Shown one piece after another: positions 21,698 to 32,900 of a DNA stretch of 64,000 bases (the stretch's first letter is position 1; each line of letters opens with the position of its first letter). The stretch lies in NCBI GenBank assembly GCA_025526935.1, contig JAHLKD010000043.1:310001-374000 (forward strand), given 5' to 3'. The DNA is from Cladochytrium replicatum (lineage: Eukaryota; Chytridiomycota; Chytridiomycetes; Cladochytriales; Cladochytriaceae). Below the pieces are notes generated by a model. That model worked only from the letters and a program-made list of their open reading frames with translations. It had not been told where the DNA came from and searched no databases. The translations under genes were made by a program, and so were the position numbers.

Positions 21698-23882
21698 ATG
21701 AAGCGATCCCTACGCTGTGCCATCTTGCTGACCCTCATCGCAATCGCTATTGTCGGAGTGCGTGGTGATGGCCGCCCACCACCTACTGAACAACGAAAAT
21801 TTGATGGCCCATATATTGGCATCGACTTGGGCTCACTATACTCCCGTGCGGCAGTGAAAAGGGGCGGGCGATTGGAAATCATCAAGGATGTCGAGGGCAA
21901 CCTCGTTACTCCATCCTACGTTGCGTACACAGATGAGGGGCCGGTAGTAGGGCATATTGCAAAGGATCTGGCGGACAATTTCCCTTCGAACACTTTCTTC
22001 GATATGAAGCGGTTGATTGGACGTACATTCGCTGAATTGGAGAGCGAATTGGATCGTTTACCTTACTCTGTTGTCGAGAAACACGGGAAACCCATGATCC
22101 AGGCAACACTAGCCAGCAATGATACATTGATTGCGCCTGAAGAGATTTATGCGATGCTATTGAGAGCGATGAAAGAGTCCACGGAAGCGCAACTTAAGGA
22201 TAGTACAATCACCCGTGCAGGTAATTCCCGACGCTATAATTTTTGACTCGCGTTCCCTAATCTCTCTCATAGTGATTGCGGTTCCAGCATATTTTGACAA
22301 TAGGGTTGGGGCTGCTATAGGAGCCGGAAAATTGGCAGGGTTTACCTCCATCCGGGCAGTTTGGGAACCCGTCGCCGCTGTTCAGGCGTACAATCTCGAA
22401 AACAACGGCAATGGGCATATACTGGTCTATAACCTCGGCGCTTCGTACTTGGAGGTTACAGTGCTCGGCGTCGAAAACACGATGCTCGATATCGAGATCA
22501 CAGTCAAGGACGACCTCGGCGGAAAGGATTTTGACGATCGCATCGTAGATCATTTCGCGAATGTCTTCAAAGAAAGGCACGGAAAGGATCTTCGTGAGGA
22601 CGTAAATGCCATGAGAAAACTAAGGATGGAATCAGAACGGGCGAAAATTGCATTATCCACGGACGTTTCCACCCGAGTCAAATTCGATTCGATCGTTGAT
22701 GGAATCGATTTTACAGAAACCCTTACCCGAGAAAAGTTTGAGCAACTCAATGCGGACCTGTTCAAACGGACATTGCGCTCCGTCGAGAAAGCTATTGGCA
22801 AAGCAGGAGTATACAAGAGCGAGATCCGCGATATTGTGCTCGCTGGCGGCTCATCCCATATCCCGAAAGTCGTTCAACTACTGGAGAACTACTTTGACGG
22901 CAAAAAGGCCTTGAATAGCATCAATCCGGAACACGTAGTTGCACTCGGTGCAGCAGAAGTTGGCTACGATGTTGACCATGACGATCCATCACAGTATGCT
23001 TGCTTCTTTCACGTCCCGCTCACGCTGGGAATCGAGACCGCTGGCGGTGTCATGACACCGATTGTCCCAGTCTGGACTGAGCTCCCAATGAAGAAGAAGA
23101 TGATGTTCACCACTGCCGTCGTCAACCAGACTACGGTGACGATCAAGGTCTTTCAGGGAGAGCGTCCACTAACCAAGGATAACAACTTTTTGGGTATGTC
23201 TATGGAATGTTTTTTATTTTGCAATTTCATCTCACAGTACTTTTCAAAAGCGGAGGTTAAGCTAACTGGGCTCCCTCCTTCTCCACGTGGTGTCCCTCAG
23301 ATTGAAGTCACATTCGCAAGCGATAGCATCGGAAGGAATCTTTGGGTGACTGCGCGGGATACAGCAACGGGAAACGCCGAGTCGATTACAATAAAGGAGC
23401 GTTTATCATGGGGCGAACGATACGAGCAGATGCTTCGTGACGCGAACCAACTTCCTGATAAGGATTGGACGCTGGGAAAGACTATCGTGAAGAATCACCA
23501 GGCCGGCGGGTACGACCAGACTTATCTGGATGCGCAAAAGTTTGCGCAAGAGGATCTGGTGATGCGAGAAAAGATCACGATGAAGAATCGATTCGAGGAC
23601 TACGTATACAATGTCAATTCCTGGGTGAACGACGGGAGATTGAGCGGAGTGCAGAGGAGACCGATCTCCAGTGCACTTTCAAAAGCATTGCGATGGCTTG
23701 AGTCGACAGGTCTGCAAACAATCTCGAAGGAGGAGTTTATGCTCAAAAAGGTCGATTTGGAAGAAGTCGTCACCCTCTATGTGTTCGATGATGTTTGTGA
23801 TATTCCGAGAAGTGAGCTCGAGATTTGGCAAGAGCGATCGCCTCTGGAAACGTTGCCAACAATACTAGCCAAGATACTGTGA
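21698..23882 (+). CDS. ER-targeted, divergent Hsp70-family protein
   Basis: Exons 21698-22220, 22273-23193 and 23251-23882 give 691 residues, about BiP length. An N-terminal signal peptide (residues 1-24, ending VGVRGDG) precedes YIGIDLGSLYSRAAV. Conserved Hsp70 blocks follow: TFFDMKRLIGRTF (keeping the catalytic-loop Lys), IAVPAYFDNR, WEPVAAVQAY, DDLGGKDFDDRIVDHF, VLAGGSSHIPKV and INPEHVVALGAA, then a substrate-domain part with KLTGLPPSPRGVPQIEVTF. The phosphate-2 motif normally reading DLGGGTFDVS is NLGASYLEVT, losing the Asp, a Gly and the Thr. No C-terminal KDEL/HDEL is present (it ends LPTILAKIL). It resembles an ER chaperone or a nucleotide-exchange-type Hsp70 relative. ATP hydrolysis may be impaired (inference). 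Confidence 0.85.
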
Positions 23883-24082
23883 ATCATATAATCGTATGGA
23901 TGCGTTCGCTTCCGAGCTTTTCGAATGCTGTGGTATTTCTAACACAGTTAAACTACTTTGCGACAAAAGAATGGATTGTTACTCAATATATGTTCCTATT
24001 TACGTATCCGGTACACTGGAATGAAAAAAGGAATAATGGAACGAAAGAAAAAAGCACTTTCGTGGGCGGCCCCCTATCTAGC

Positions 24083-25330
24083 TTAAAATGCATAAATGGG
24101 CAACGGAAAGTCTTCGTCTTCAGAAGTCGCATCTTTGAGAAACAGCTTGGCGTACAGCGAGGTTGCCATTACTTTGGACATCTTCCACAAGACTCCCTTC
24201 ATCAGCCCAACCTCCAGCTTTCCATTCGGGTGCATCATTCGTGGGACATACGAAGGGATATCTTGGATCTTCTCCACAAAAGGCCGAAGCATTGCTTCGT
24301 ACCCATCGAGAGCTCGCGCGGGGTGTTCGCCTTCCTCGAGTAGCGAGAGCTCACCTGCAAGTGTATACGCGCCCACCAACGCAAGCGACGTGCCTTTCCC
24401 GGTGATCGGAGTGGGTGCGCAGGCTGCATCGCCGACGCACACGATCCTGCCATTCGACCATTTCCGCATTCTGATTTGCCGAACTTCTTGAAAATAGAAC
24501 TCGTCGGTTGACTCCATGCCTTGCAGAATACGATCCGTACACCACCCAGCGTCCGAAAACGTGGCTCTCACCAGACGCATCTGAGTCTCCCTGTCGCTCC
24601 TGGATGCTTGGCGCCATTGTGCCTTCTCGTTATCATCCGCACAGTACTTTGTTAGAGCCGCGCGGATCGTGCCATGGTTGTCCGGACGAAGGAACAGGTT
24701 GCGGGACTTTGAAGCAAGGTAGATGTTCACCCAATCGTTGTCTTCGGGTTGGCGTGGTATGGTCGAGTATACCATGAACAAGTCTTTGTCGATCACGGTC
24801 ACAACATCTGCTGGGAAACACTCAGTGCGGGTCTTGGACCATTGACCGTCGGCCGCAACAACCAAGTCGAAATCACGAACGTCGCCGTTGCTCAAATGGA
24901 TCGTGACGGGTGCGTTTTTTGCCTCCGGAGTGGAAAGAATTCTTAGGATGGTCGTTCCAAATAGGTACTCCACGCCTGGAAGATCTTTGGACGATTCGTA
25001 CAGCAGCTCCGCAAGGTCACCCCGCATTATTTCATGTTCTGAGGTTGGGCTGGCGTCCTTCCCTGGGATCACGGGAAACTGTGCAAAAGGTCGGCCGTTC
25101 GAATCAACCACATACGCTCCCTTCTCCGATGTGTGACGATCGAGCAGCGCATCCAGAAGATCCATCTTTTCTAGAACTTTTAACGCGCTACCATTGATAT
25201 CGACATTATGGCCTTTGTTGAGGAAATGAGATGATTTCTCGAGAACAGTAACGGTATCTCGACCGCTTTTGGAAAGGAACCAGGCGAGGGTTGGACCGGC
25301 GATTCCAGCACCGACGATCAAGACCCGCAT
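24083..25330 (-). CDS. FAD-dependent monooxygenase (class A, salicylate hydroxylase/TetX-like fold)
   Basis: A 415-residue intronless frame. The start MRVLIVGAGIAGPTLAWFL places the Rossmann GxGxxG fingerprint at residues 7-12; the frame is open upstream to 25588 but without homologous sequence. Other marks are VLEKSSHFLNKGHNVDI, the DG-like segment DLVVAADGQWSKTR, and the second FAD motif VCVGDAACAPTPITGKGTSLAL. Such enzymes hydroxylate or epoxidise small molecules using NAD(P)H and O2. The substrate is unknown and no pathway partners lie nearby. It is convergent with the Hsp70 gene, with 200 bp between the stops. The lack of introns beside intron-rich genes may mean later acquisition. Confidence 0.88.
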   Translation of the reverse strand: MRVLIVGAGIAGPTLAWFLSKSGRDTVTVLEKSSHFLNKGHNVDINGSALKVLEKMDLLDALLDRHTSEKGAYVVDSNGRPFAQFPVIPGKDASPTSEHEIMRGDLAELLYESSKDLPGVEYLFGTTILRILSTPEAKNAPVTIHLSNGDVRDFDLVVAADGQWSKTRTECFPADVVTVIDKDLFMVYSTIPRQPEDNDWVNIYLASKSRNLFLRPDNHGTIRAALTKYCADDNEKAQWRQASRSDRETQMRLVRATFSDAGWCTDRILQGMESTDEFYFQEVRQIRMRKWSNGRIVCVGDAACAPTPITGKGTSLALVGAYTLAGELSLLEEGEHPARALDGYEAMLRPFVEKIQDIPSYVPRMMHPNGKLEVGLMKGVLWKMSKVMATSLYAKLFLKDATSEDEDFPLPIYAF

Positions 25331-25872
25331 GTTGTCGTTGGTATGTGTACTGTTGAGCCGCCTTTGAACTGAGAGATTGCTGCTCTTTATAAAACAAAAT
25401 CGTAGGTAACATTTATGATAACACAAACAACCATTCCACAATGGCGGCACGGACCCGGGGGCAGCACGTGGCAGTTGCGGGTGCCAGATTAGGGTCGGTC
25501 GATTTAGAAGGGGATTATGTGCATGTAAACCACAATGTAAAAAGACAGTAAGAAGGTCGAAACATAAATAGCCAACAATACAGAACAATGCAACTCAGGA
25601 AGTAAAGCAGCAGGATAGCTAGGTCGAACATATAAAGAGACAATGAGATCAAAAAAACGCTGAACTCATTTGCATCTATTCATTTGCCGCTCCGGGAATC
25701 GTCTTGGTTTTTTGCAAGAAACCCAGCCAGCTTGGTGGTGGCGGTTGTTGGAGCAAACCACCAGCCGGGCCACTTTGAATCCCGATACCTGCTGCTCTGA
25801 GAGAAGAAAAGTCGAGCGCCGGTCGACCCGCCTAAAGTGGAAGGAAGGATCAAAATCCAGGCAAACGAGTTA
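25331..25872. other. Intergenic, no supported gene
   Basis: This holds the monooxygenase 5' region and the area beyond the kinesin-like stop. The only open frames are short and Arg/Thr-rich without motifs. Confidence 0.5.
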
Positions 25873-28800
25873 TCATTTCAGACGCTTTACCGCTCCAGCC
25901 TTTGTCAAAAACGTATGATTTAGCTTCCTCTTCTTCGTTGCCTGTGCTCCATCTTCGTTAGCCCCGTCCGAACCGCCTTGTTCCCTTGCAACTACTCTGG
26001 AACGCGCCTCTGGTGCTTTGCCTCGTGTAGACTTAGTCGCCTTCGGCTTTGCTTTTATGACCCGCGGAGCATTCTCGGCTTCACCGTCCGATTCTGCAAG
26101 TTCTGGAACCTTTGCTTTTGCTTTTCTGACCGGAGCTTTCTTCTTGACACCAGCATCCTCAAAGCCTTCATCACCTTCGTTCTCGTCCCTCACCGGCAGA
26201 TTCTTGCTACCTTCATTTTTCTTTCGCTTCTCTATCGATCGTTCCCCGCCATTTTCAGTCTCCTGAACCACACGTCCGTTGGTGCGTCTCGATACTGCGG
26301 TGATTGGTGCGTACTCTTCGACCTGAGTTTCTTCCACAACCTGCTCCCGTTGAGTTTCGAGAATGACCGATGGATCTTCTGCCCGCGATGGTCCAGAACG
26401 ACCTATCTCAGCGTCACTTTCGTCGTCAGTCCGATCTGGATCCGCCTGTTGCTGATTTTCCTGATCCTCACGCGCAAACTTTTTCGCCAGACTTTTGGCC
26501 GGTGCCCGTGGCTTCTTTGCCTCAGCAGCCTTTCTCTTCGAAGGTATGTCCACAGGTGCCTGGTCGCCATAACATTCATTCGCCGGCGCCTCTTCAGCTC
26601 GGGGTAAACCTTTCTTTTGTGCATCCTTCTTCTTTTTCTGAATCTTCTCTTTCTCGGACGCGTCAATGTGGGTAGGCCCTTCCGCACGAACATCATCTTG
26701 GGTTGACGGAGAGTTCGGAGCTGCTCGTCGTCTTTCTTCACCGTTCTTCCGAGCTGCTCGCTTCGGCCTACGGACTGCACGCTCGTCATCGTCGTCGCTA
26801 ACCTCGATCTCATCGTCGTCGCGTGCAACTCGCTCGTCCTCAGACTCCACCTCCACCGCCTTTCTCTTGTTGCTCTGAGCGGGGCGTGTTTGCGCAGCTT
26901 TCGCAGCCGCTTGATCCGACTTGCTGCCGTTCTGCTTTGTCTTTTTGCGTCGAGATTCATCTGTGCGGCCAACTGCCTCCTCTGCATCCGCACGCTTCCC
27001 TATTGCTTTGGTGTGCTCTTCGCTTGTCGCAGCGAGTTCGATTTCTTCTTCTTCCCCAGCGTCACCCTGGTTGTCATTTTCGGCGCTCTCCACCTTCTTT
27101 TTTCTTGATTGAGTTTTCTTTGGAGCCGCTGTGCTGGCCGACTGGGCTTTTTGTCCATTAGCGTCCTTCTTTCGCGGATTCGATGGCAGTTTTCTAAAAG
27201 ACTGTTCCGGCTCTGACGTTGGTTCGTCCAAATGTGGCTCTTCCGGAAAAGGCAACACGTGTGCACGGCGCACGTCGTCGTTGACTGGAGATCTCGAACG
27301 TTGAATTGCGGTGACCATCGTCGGTATACTTTGGTTTGGTACTTCCGCAGCTTGCGATCTAAGGACACGGAGTTCGACTCTCAACTGCTTTATCTTCTCC
27401 TGCAATGTGTGGAAAGTAAGTAGATAAATCGCCCCCCTTTGAGCTGTGTTTACCTCCAGATCTCTACATGTAGCCGAAATCTGCTCGTTTTCGCTTTGTA
27501 GAGCGTTTTCCCTCCGCTGAGCTTTTGATTGTAATCGATGCAAGTCGGCTTCCAGTTCTGACTTAGCTTCATCAAGCTCTCGGGCTTTCGCCTAATCCGG
27601 ATCAGTTCTTAAGACGGAGAAAAATAATATTAAGATCGACAAACATACCTCCGCCTTTCTTGTTTGCTCGCGTTCTGCCTTAAGCTTCTCCTCAAGCTCC
27701 TTCCTCAATCCAACCTCCCTCTCGATGGCTTCCCTTTGTTCCCGAGCATAACGTCGCTCCTGATCCACCTCCACATCCTTTTCCCGCTCCACAATCCTTC
27801 TTTCCGCATTCAACTCCTTTCTGATATCCTTTTCTTGACCTTTTAGATGCTCTTTCAATTTCGTGTCGAATTTCTCCGCTTCGCGCTCGAGGGCTTTCGC
27901 AAGACGTTCCTCAGCCGATTTTCGCTCCGATTGAATGGCTGCCTCGTGACCACGCTCAAGCTCTTTGCGCTGTTGCGTCAGTTGTCTCGCAGCCTCCGAA
28001 TTGAAACGCTCAGTCTCTTCTTTCAGTTTGCGCGCGGCCTGGCTCTCGAGCTTGGATTTTAAGTCCGCTATGGCTAATCGATGATGTTCCAATAGTTCCG
28101 TTTCGCGAGTTTGTGCATCCTCGCTATTTTTGGATAATTGTCTGCGCAACCCCTCACGCTCCCTGACATATTCCTCAATTGAAATGGCAAGCTCTCGTTG
28201 CAGCCGCTCCCGCTCCGAACTCATTGTCGCTAGAGCAAATTTTCCGTTTTCCCGCTCCTCATTGAGCTCAGCTAGTGCTGCATCCCTCTCGTCTGTAAGC
28301 ACGGCTAAAAAAGCTATGAGATCGCGCTTTGCTTGACGATAACCAACGCATACCCAGCTTCAGATTCATTTCGTATAAATTTCTAGCAAGCTCAGCTTGC
28401 CTTTGCTCGTGCTTGCAAACTGTTTCTCTCATTTCTGTTTCGGTCCGGTCCACCACCTATTCCATAAACGAGTCAATACGATAACACCGACAATCCATTT
28501 GAAGTGCTTACTGCAGCAAGTTCGTCTTCCAAGTCCTTCTCCCACTGACGCGCACGATCCATTTCTCGACGGTACATATTTTCGAGATATCCAAGAACGT
28601 TGTTTTGACGGTTCAGTTGTGATTGCTGTTCTTGACGTTGCCTCTGAGGTTATCCAAATATATCCGTGAGCGAAAGTAAATGAAGCGCATCAATTTCAAA
28701 CCTGCAATAGATCCCTCTCGTTCTCGACACCTTCACACCGTGTTGCCAGTTCAAATAGACGTGGGTCGGTGTGGTTAACAACCTACGATATTGAGTCAAC

Positions 28801-30412
28801 CTGTGATCTGGAACGCTTCCATTAAGAAAATACACACAGGTCGATTTCGTACTCTTCGCATGGAGCTGGATAGCCGTAGCGCAGCGCTCACAGTGCTTAC
28901 ATCTTCTGCAAGGGCCTTGGATGGTTTTAATAAGGATGATGACGATAATAACTCTTGAGTCACTCACATCGAGATGAACGACCACCTTGGTAATACCGTT
29001 TCCGCCGAAAAGCTCTAAATCAACAGATAAGAGAATTAGCTCAAGCTCGACAGCTGATTAGCTTTCCGTACCAGAACATATCGCTGTGAATGGATCCTGT
29101 GCAACGGGTATAGCTCCCTCGTAATGACTCGTTGTTAAGAAACTGACTAATTTCGCTGCGAGATCAACCATCAGATTCACCGAAAATGTGGCAATAATTG
29201 CTCCATACCTATTCCCGAGAAAGATCCGGAGAAAGATAAGCTGGGATCGACACAGGCTCCGCCGCACTGTGAATGTGATTTTGATGCCGGCCGCGGCTGG
29301 TTGAGGATTGATGTGACGACCGGGAGACCCAAATCTACCTGTAAATGCAAAAAGTAATAATCAATTGACTAAGAATTCTGACAACCAGAGTCTGCTTACC
29401 AGAAAGAGTGTTCCAACAGTCCCACTGGTCCTCCCTTTCGTCTCTATCCGGATCGCTACAATGTTAGGAATCGAGCAGCCTAGAACAGCGTGAGAGTTCG
29501 CCTGTTCTTATACAACGAGACGCACCTTTGCTAAGCACGTTGGATATTTCATCATAGTCTGATATCGGCTTCAAAAGGTTGACCCATTCTTCCTCTAAAT
29601 GTTTCGCGTCTCCAGGAAGAACCTTTTCATTTACCAAATCGATAACTCTTGATGAAGGGACGCCTATCTGACTGCAAAACAATATTCAGACCAAAACCAT
29701 TCGAAGTTGTTGTCGGGCACCTACCAGAACGAGATGGACGGATTTTCGAGGTCGTCGTGATATTCTTTGAGTATGTCGACGATTTTTGTGAAGTAATGAG
29801 TACTATAAAACCGTATTCTGTCAGTACAAAATCCTTCGCTCTCCCATAAACATCGTACGATCGGTTCTGAAAATCCCCTCTACTATCAAATTAAGAACCG
29901 TGATCAACACCAAATGAGTCAAGCCGTAATTTTGAGATCATACCCAATTCCCGTGACGAATAGTCCGGCGTTGTATCCTGGAGTGATATAGCACTTTCAG
30001 AACAGAACCTACTCAACTTCAAGAGAAAACCCACCAAGCGATACCGCATCCGCCAGTATGTGCATCTCGGTCTCAAAAAATACATCGTCTGGTGTCGCTC
30101 CGTCACCAAAACACAGATCGAATCGAAGTCTTTGCCTGCAACAGGGACCGAGAGATTTTAATTATGCATATCGAAATCTCTTCAAGGTCTAACTCACTCA
30201 TCCCGAAAACTCGGTGGAGCTGTTGGACCCGAGCGAGTGAATGTGGAAAGAATATGAACCTTAGTTTCAGCTTTTGCTGTTGTCAGAGGATAACTAAGCA
30301 TCGCCATACCTGGATGGATTACGACAACGTCTTGGTCCGCATCCCTGGATATTTTCGCTCTGTCGCCTTCGCCATGAACTTGGCACACGACGTGGATCTT
30401 CGAGAGTGCCAT
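25873..30412 (-). CDS. Kinesin-like protein with degenerate motor, coiled coil and charged tail
   Basis: From ATG 30412: MALSKIHVVCQV, a kinesin first strand, then RLRFDLCFGDGATPDDVF (kinesin F-F/D-vF-ATQ-vF), LGYNAGLFVTGI (kinesin LGYNAGvfAYGQT), RVIDLVNEKVL (EIYNE-like), GTVGTLFLVDLG (switch II LVDLAG), SELFGGNGITKVVVHLD (SLGGNSKT) and ALRLSSSMRRVRNRPV-VNHTDPRL (neck). About 300 residues of coiled coil follow (27600-28670), then a 500-residue acidic/basic tail rich in KKK and EEE that ends GAVKRLK, nuclear in character. No GxxxxGKT/S P-loop can be read and switch I is unclear. Exon joins between 29944 and 29700 are uncertain. It could be a microtubule-binding pseudo-motor, or a gene I have mis-spliced. 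The coiled-coil and tail exons are secure. Confidence 0.6.
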
Positions 30413-30599
30413 CAATCGGGTGGGTCGGTGGGTCGCGTCGTGCCCTATTATGGCCACATTAAAAATGTTGAACTTCGTTATTTTCTTAACGTTTACGTTG
30501 GTTATATGGCACTTTACTGCTTGCCGATGGAACTCAAAATCGGCCTCAATGTCGAGGGCCGGATTATTCATAACTACGTTTCTCATGCCACATTCCTCA

Positions 30600-31510
30600 T
30601 GCAGATCACGTCGATGGCTTCTGTGCTATTTATCAGTCATCTCCAATCCCCTCTCCTTCTACCTGTCAAGAAACTCCACATGCATTTCATTTCAAGCCCA
30701 GACCATTTCAACCAATCGAGAACATCTCGCTTGCATGTCGCCCGCGTAATCCATGGCTCTGGAGCTGCACCGAAGTTCCAATCCGCTCTCGAGCCACCAT
30801 TGCAAGGCTTCGATGTTTCCTTATAGGAAGCAAAGTCCGTCTCCCCTTCGCACTCTGTTTTTCCACCAGTCGAACACGTCTAATCATTTTTTGGCTTCGA
30901 TGGCCAAATCCATGGCATTCTCAGAGTATTTAGCTCCCAACCCGCAGACTTTCCACAATTCCAGTGCGGTGACTTGTGAGGCAAATAATTTACCTCTCCT
31001 TCCACCAATCCAGGACCTTTAGATGACCACGCACGCTTGTGTCCACGGGTCCATTGCTGCTCTCGTCAAGCACGCCTTGCTCGTTGTAAAGGAGCCAAAA
31101 ACCGCTCGACGCCCACCAGTTCAACGACTTGAGCTCACCACGCTCGCTCGTCAAGTTCATCGCGGCCGGTATAAGTATATAGCTCGAATGGCGAGGTGCT
31201 GGATGATATCATTTTAGATTTGTAGTGCTCGAGGATGTCCAGACTTCCGAGTCCGCTGGCTTCCTCCGTGTTAGAGATTAGTAGCCCAAACTATCAAACT
31301 ATGGTCAATATGCTTGAACGTGGGCAGAGAAGTGCGCATCCGAGTTGCTGCGTTGAATGCGAGAGCTGGTTATTTTCAGCAGAATGGGAACGTTATCGAT
31401 CTGCTCGAGTTTTGTGCCCAGATTGTAAATTCGATTTGTTTTTTGATATTTCTGTTGCAGAGCTAGCCAATTCCAGGAGGCTGAACTTGCCGTCTCCAAA
31501 CTGAGAAGGG
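30600..31510 (-). pseudogene. Decayed paralogue of the WWK-repeat protein
   Basis: Minus-strand blocks match the neighbour at 31.6-32.7 kb in order: GSLDILEHYKSKMISSS, LKSLNWWASSG, KVLDWWKER-like, AKYSENAMDLAIEAK, and EALQWWLESGLELRCSSRAM. Stops and frameshifts separate them. It lies immediately downstream in the same orientation, so it is a tandem duplicate that decayed. Confidence 0.6.
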
Positions 31511-31576
31511 CCAAGAAATCACTCATGCATCAACGATGAATCAGCCTTCCCAATGCCAACTTCCATGCTACCCCGA

Positions 31577-32716
31577 TCAATTATAATCATCAGATCTCAG
31601 CAACCCACTCTTAATCCACCATTCCAAAACTTCCGGTTTGCTCTCCTTCAACGTCCTGCGACTCCATGTCACTTCAAGTCCGCTATCTTTCCACCAATCC
31701 AACACATCCAAACGTCCTGTTGCACTTGCCCGATCCATCACCAGATTCGTCCATTTCAACTCCAGCCCACTCCCTTTCCACCACTCCAAAACACCTAGCT
31801 CCCCTTGCCCGCTCGCATAATCCATCGCGCGAACACTATACTTGAGCTTCAACCCGCTCTCCTTCCACCACTGCAGCACTCCCACGTGTCCATTTCGGGA
31901 TGCGAAATCGATCGCGATCTCGGTCCATCTCAGGATCATCCTGCTGTCTTTCCACCATGACAACACACCAGTTCGTCCCTGGCTGCTCGCGTAATTCATG
32001 GCTTGGTCAGAGTATTTCAGCTCGAGCCCGCTGGATTTCCACCATCCGAGAACGTGGATGTGACCGTTCAAGCTCGCAAAGTCGATCGCGTCGTGCGAGC
32101 CAAGAACCTCAAGCCCGCTTTCTTTCCACCATTGCAACACATCGACGTATCCGCTCCGCGAGGCACTGTTGACAGCCATCTCACTCCAGTCGAGTTTCAG
32201 TCCACTCCGTTTCCACCAATCGAGGACGTCTACTTTTCTGGTGCTGCTCGCATAGTCCATTGCGTTACAAGAGTATTTCAGTTCCAGCGCGCTGGATTTC
32301 CACCACTCTAGGACTTCGATACGGCCATTAAGGCTAGCGAGGTCCATGGCATCTTCTGTCCAGATCCGCTCGAGCCCCCTTGAAATCCACCAGTTCAGCG
32401 ATTTAATCGTCGCATTCTCACTTGCAGAGTTTACTGCAGCGACAGTATAGGCTAGGGGCCACGATCCAGAGCTCGATGATACTAGCTTGAATTTGTAGTA
32501 GTCGAGGATATCGAGGCTTCCAAGTTTGCTGGCCTCATCCATAGCGGTGTGGAGCGTTGTTCTGGGGATCAAGTCGTGGACATGTTGGAAGAGTTCTGCA
32601 CGGACGGAAACTCTGCGCAAGTGAGTTGCTGCTTTGAATGCAAGTTTCGAGCCCATAGCCCATGTTCCCAGCAGGACGAGAATGTGGTCGACGATCTCGG
32701 GTGGGAGGTAAGGCAT
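31577..32716 (-). CDS. F-box-like N-terminus with 30-residue VLxWWKxSGLxL (ankyrin-like) repeats
   Basis: A 379-residue intronless protein. ATG at 32716 gives MPYLPPEIVDHILVLLG, an F-box-like start. From about residue 75 come nine or so repeats of about 30 residues of the form VLxWWKxSGLELKYSxxAMDxASxxGx, for example VLEWWKSSALELKYS and VLQWWKESGLKLKYS. The spacing and the AMDxAS helix are ankyrin-like, with an invariant WW replacing the usual helix-2 residues. By analogy it may be a ubiquitin-ligase substrate receptor (inference). Neighbouring repeats are very alike at DNA level, suggesting repeat turnover by recombination. A decayed sister lies next door. Confidence 0.8.
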   Translation of the reverse strand: MPYLPPEIVDHILVLLGTWAMGSKLAFKAATHLRRVSVRAELFQHVHDLIPRTTLHTAMDEASKLGSLDILDYYKFKLVSSSSGSWPLAYTVAAVNSASENATIKSLNWWISRGLERIWTEDAMDLASLNGRIEVLEWWKSSALELKYSCNAMDYASSTRKVDVLDWWKRSGLKLDWSEMAVNSASRSGYVDVLQWWKESGLEVLGSHDAIDFASLNGHIHVLGWWKSSGLELKYSDQAMNYASSQGRTGVLSWWKDSRMILRWTEIAIDFASRNGHVGVLQWWKESGLKLKYSVRAMDYASGQGELGVLEWWKGSGLELKWTNLVMDRASATGRLDVLDWWKDSGLEVTWSRRTLKESKPEVLEWWIKSGLLRSDDYN

Positions 32717-32900
32717 TCTAGATACCAATGAAAATCTTTTTAACTTTTTGGAAGGTATTTTCTTTGTTATTCGTATTCTTCTTTAAACAGAGTAATAATC
32801 GCTACAGGGACATTTCTAATGGAGGAAGGGAACGACTAAGCAATGAGCATCAAATTGGGATCTCGGACCACCTTCAAGAGCCAGTGAGCGTTCTATCACA

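Noticed and set aside
25331-25588. N-terminal extension of the monooxygenase to 25588
   Set aside because: The FAD fingerprint normally starts within a few residues of the N-terminus, and the extension has no targeting signal or similarity. Treated as 5' UTR.
26018-27161. Plus-strand Ser/Phe-rich frames across 26-27.2 kb
   Set aside because: They are antisense to the Lys/Glu-rich tail of the kinesin-like gene, and the composition mirrors GAA/AAG codons.
30519-30586. Longer start of the kinesin-like gene at 30586
   Set aside because: Sequence before MALSKIHVV has no kinesin similarity, and the internal ATG at 30412 fits the family start.
30198-30610. A 33-nt gtatgg...acag segment considered as an intron in the kinesin first exon
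   Set aside because: It is too short for this genome's introns and is in frame without stops, so reading through is simpler.
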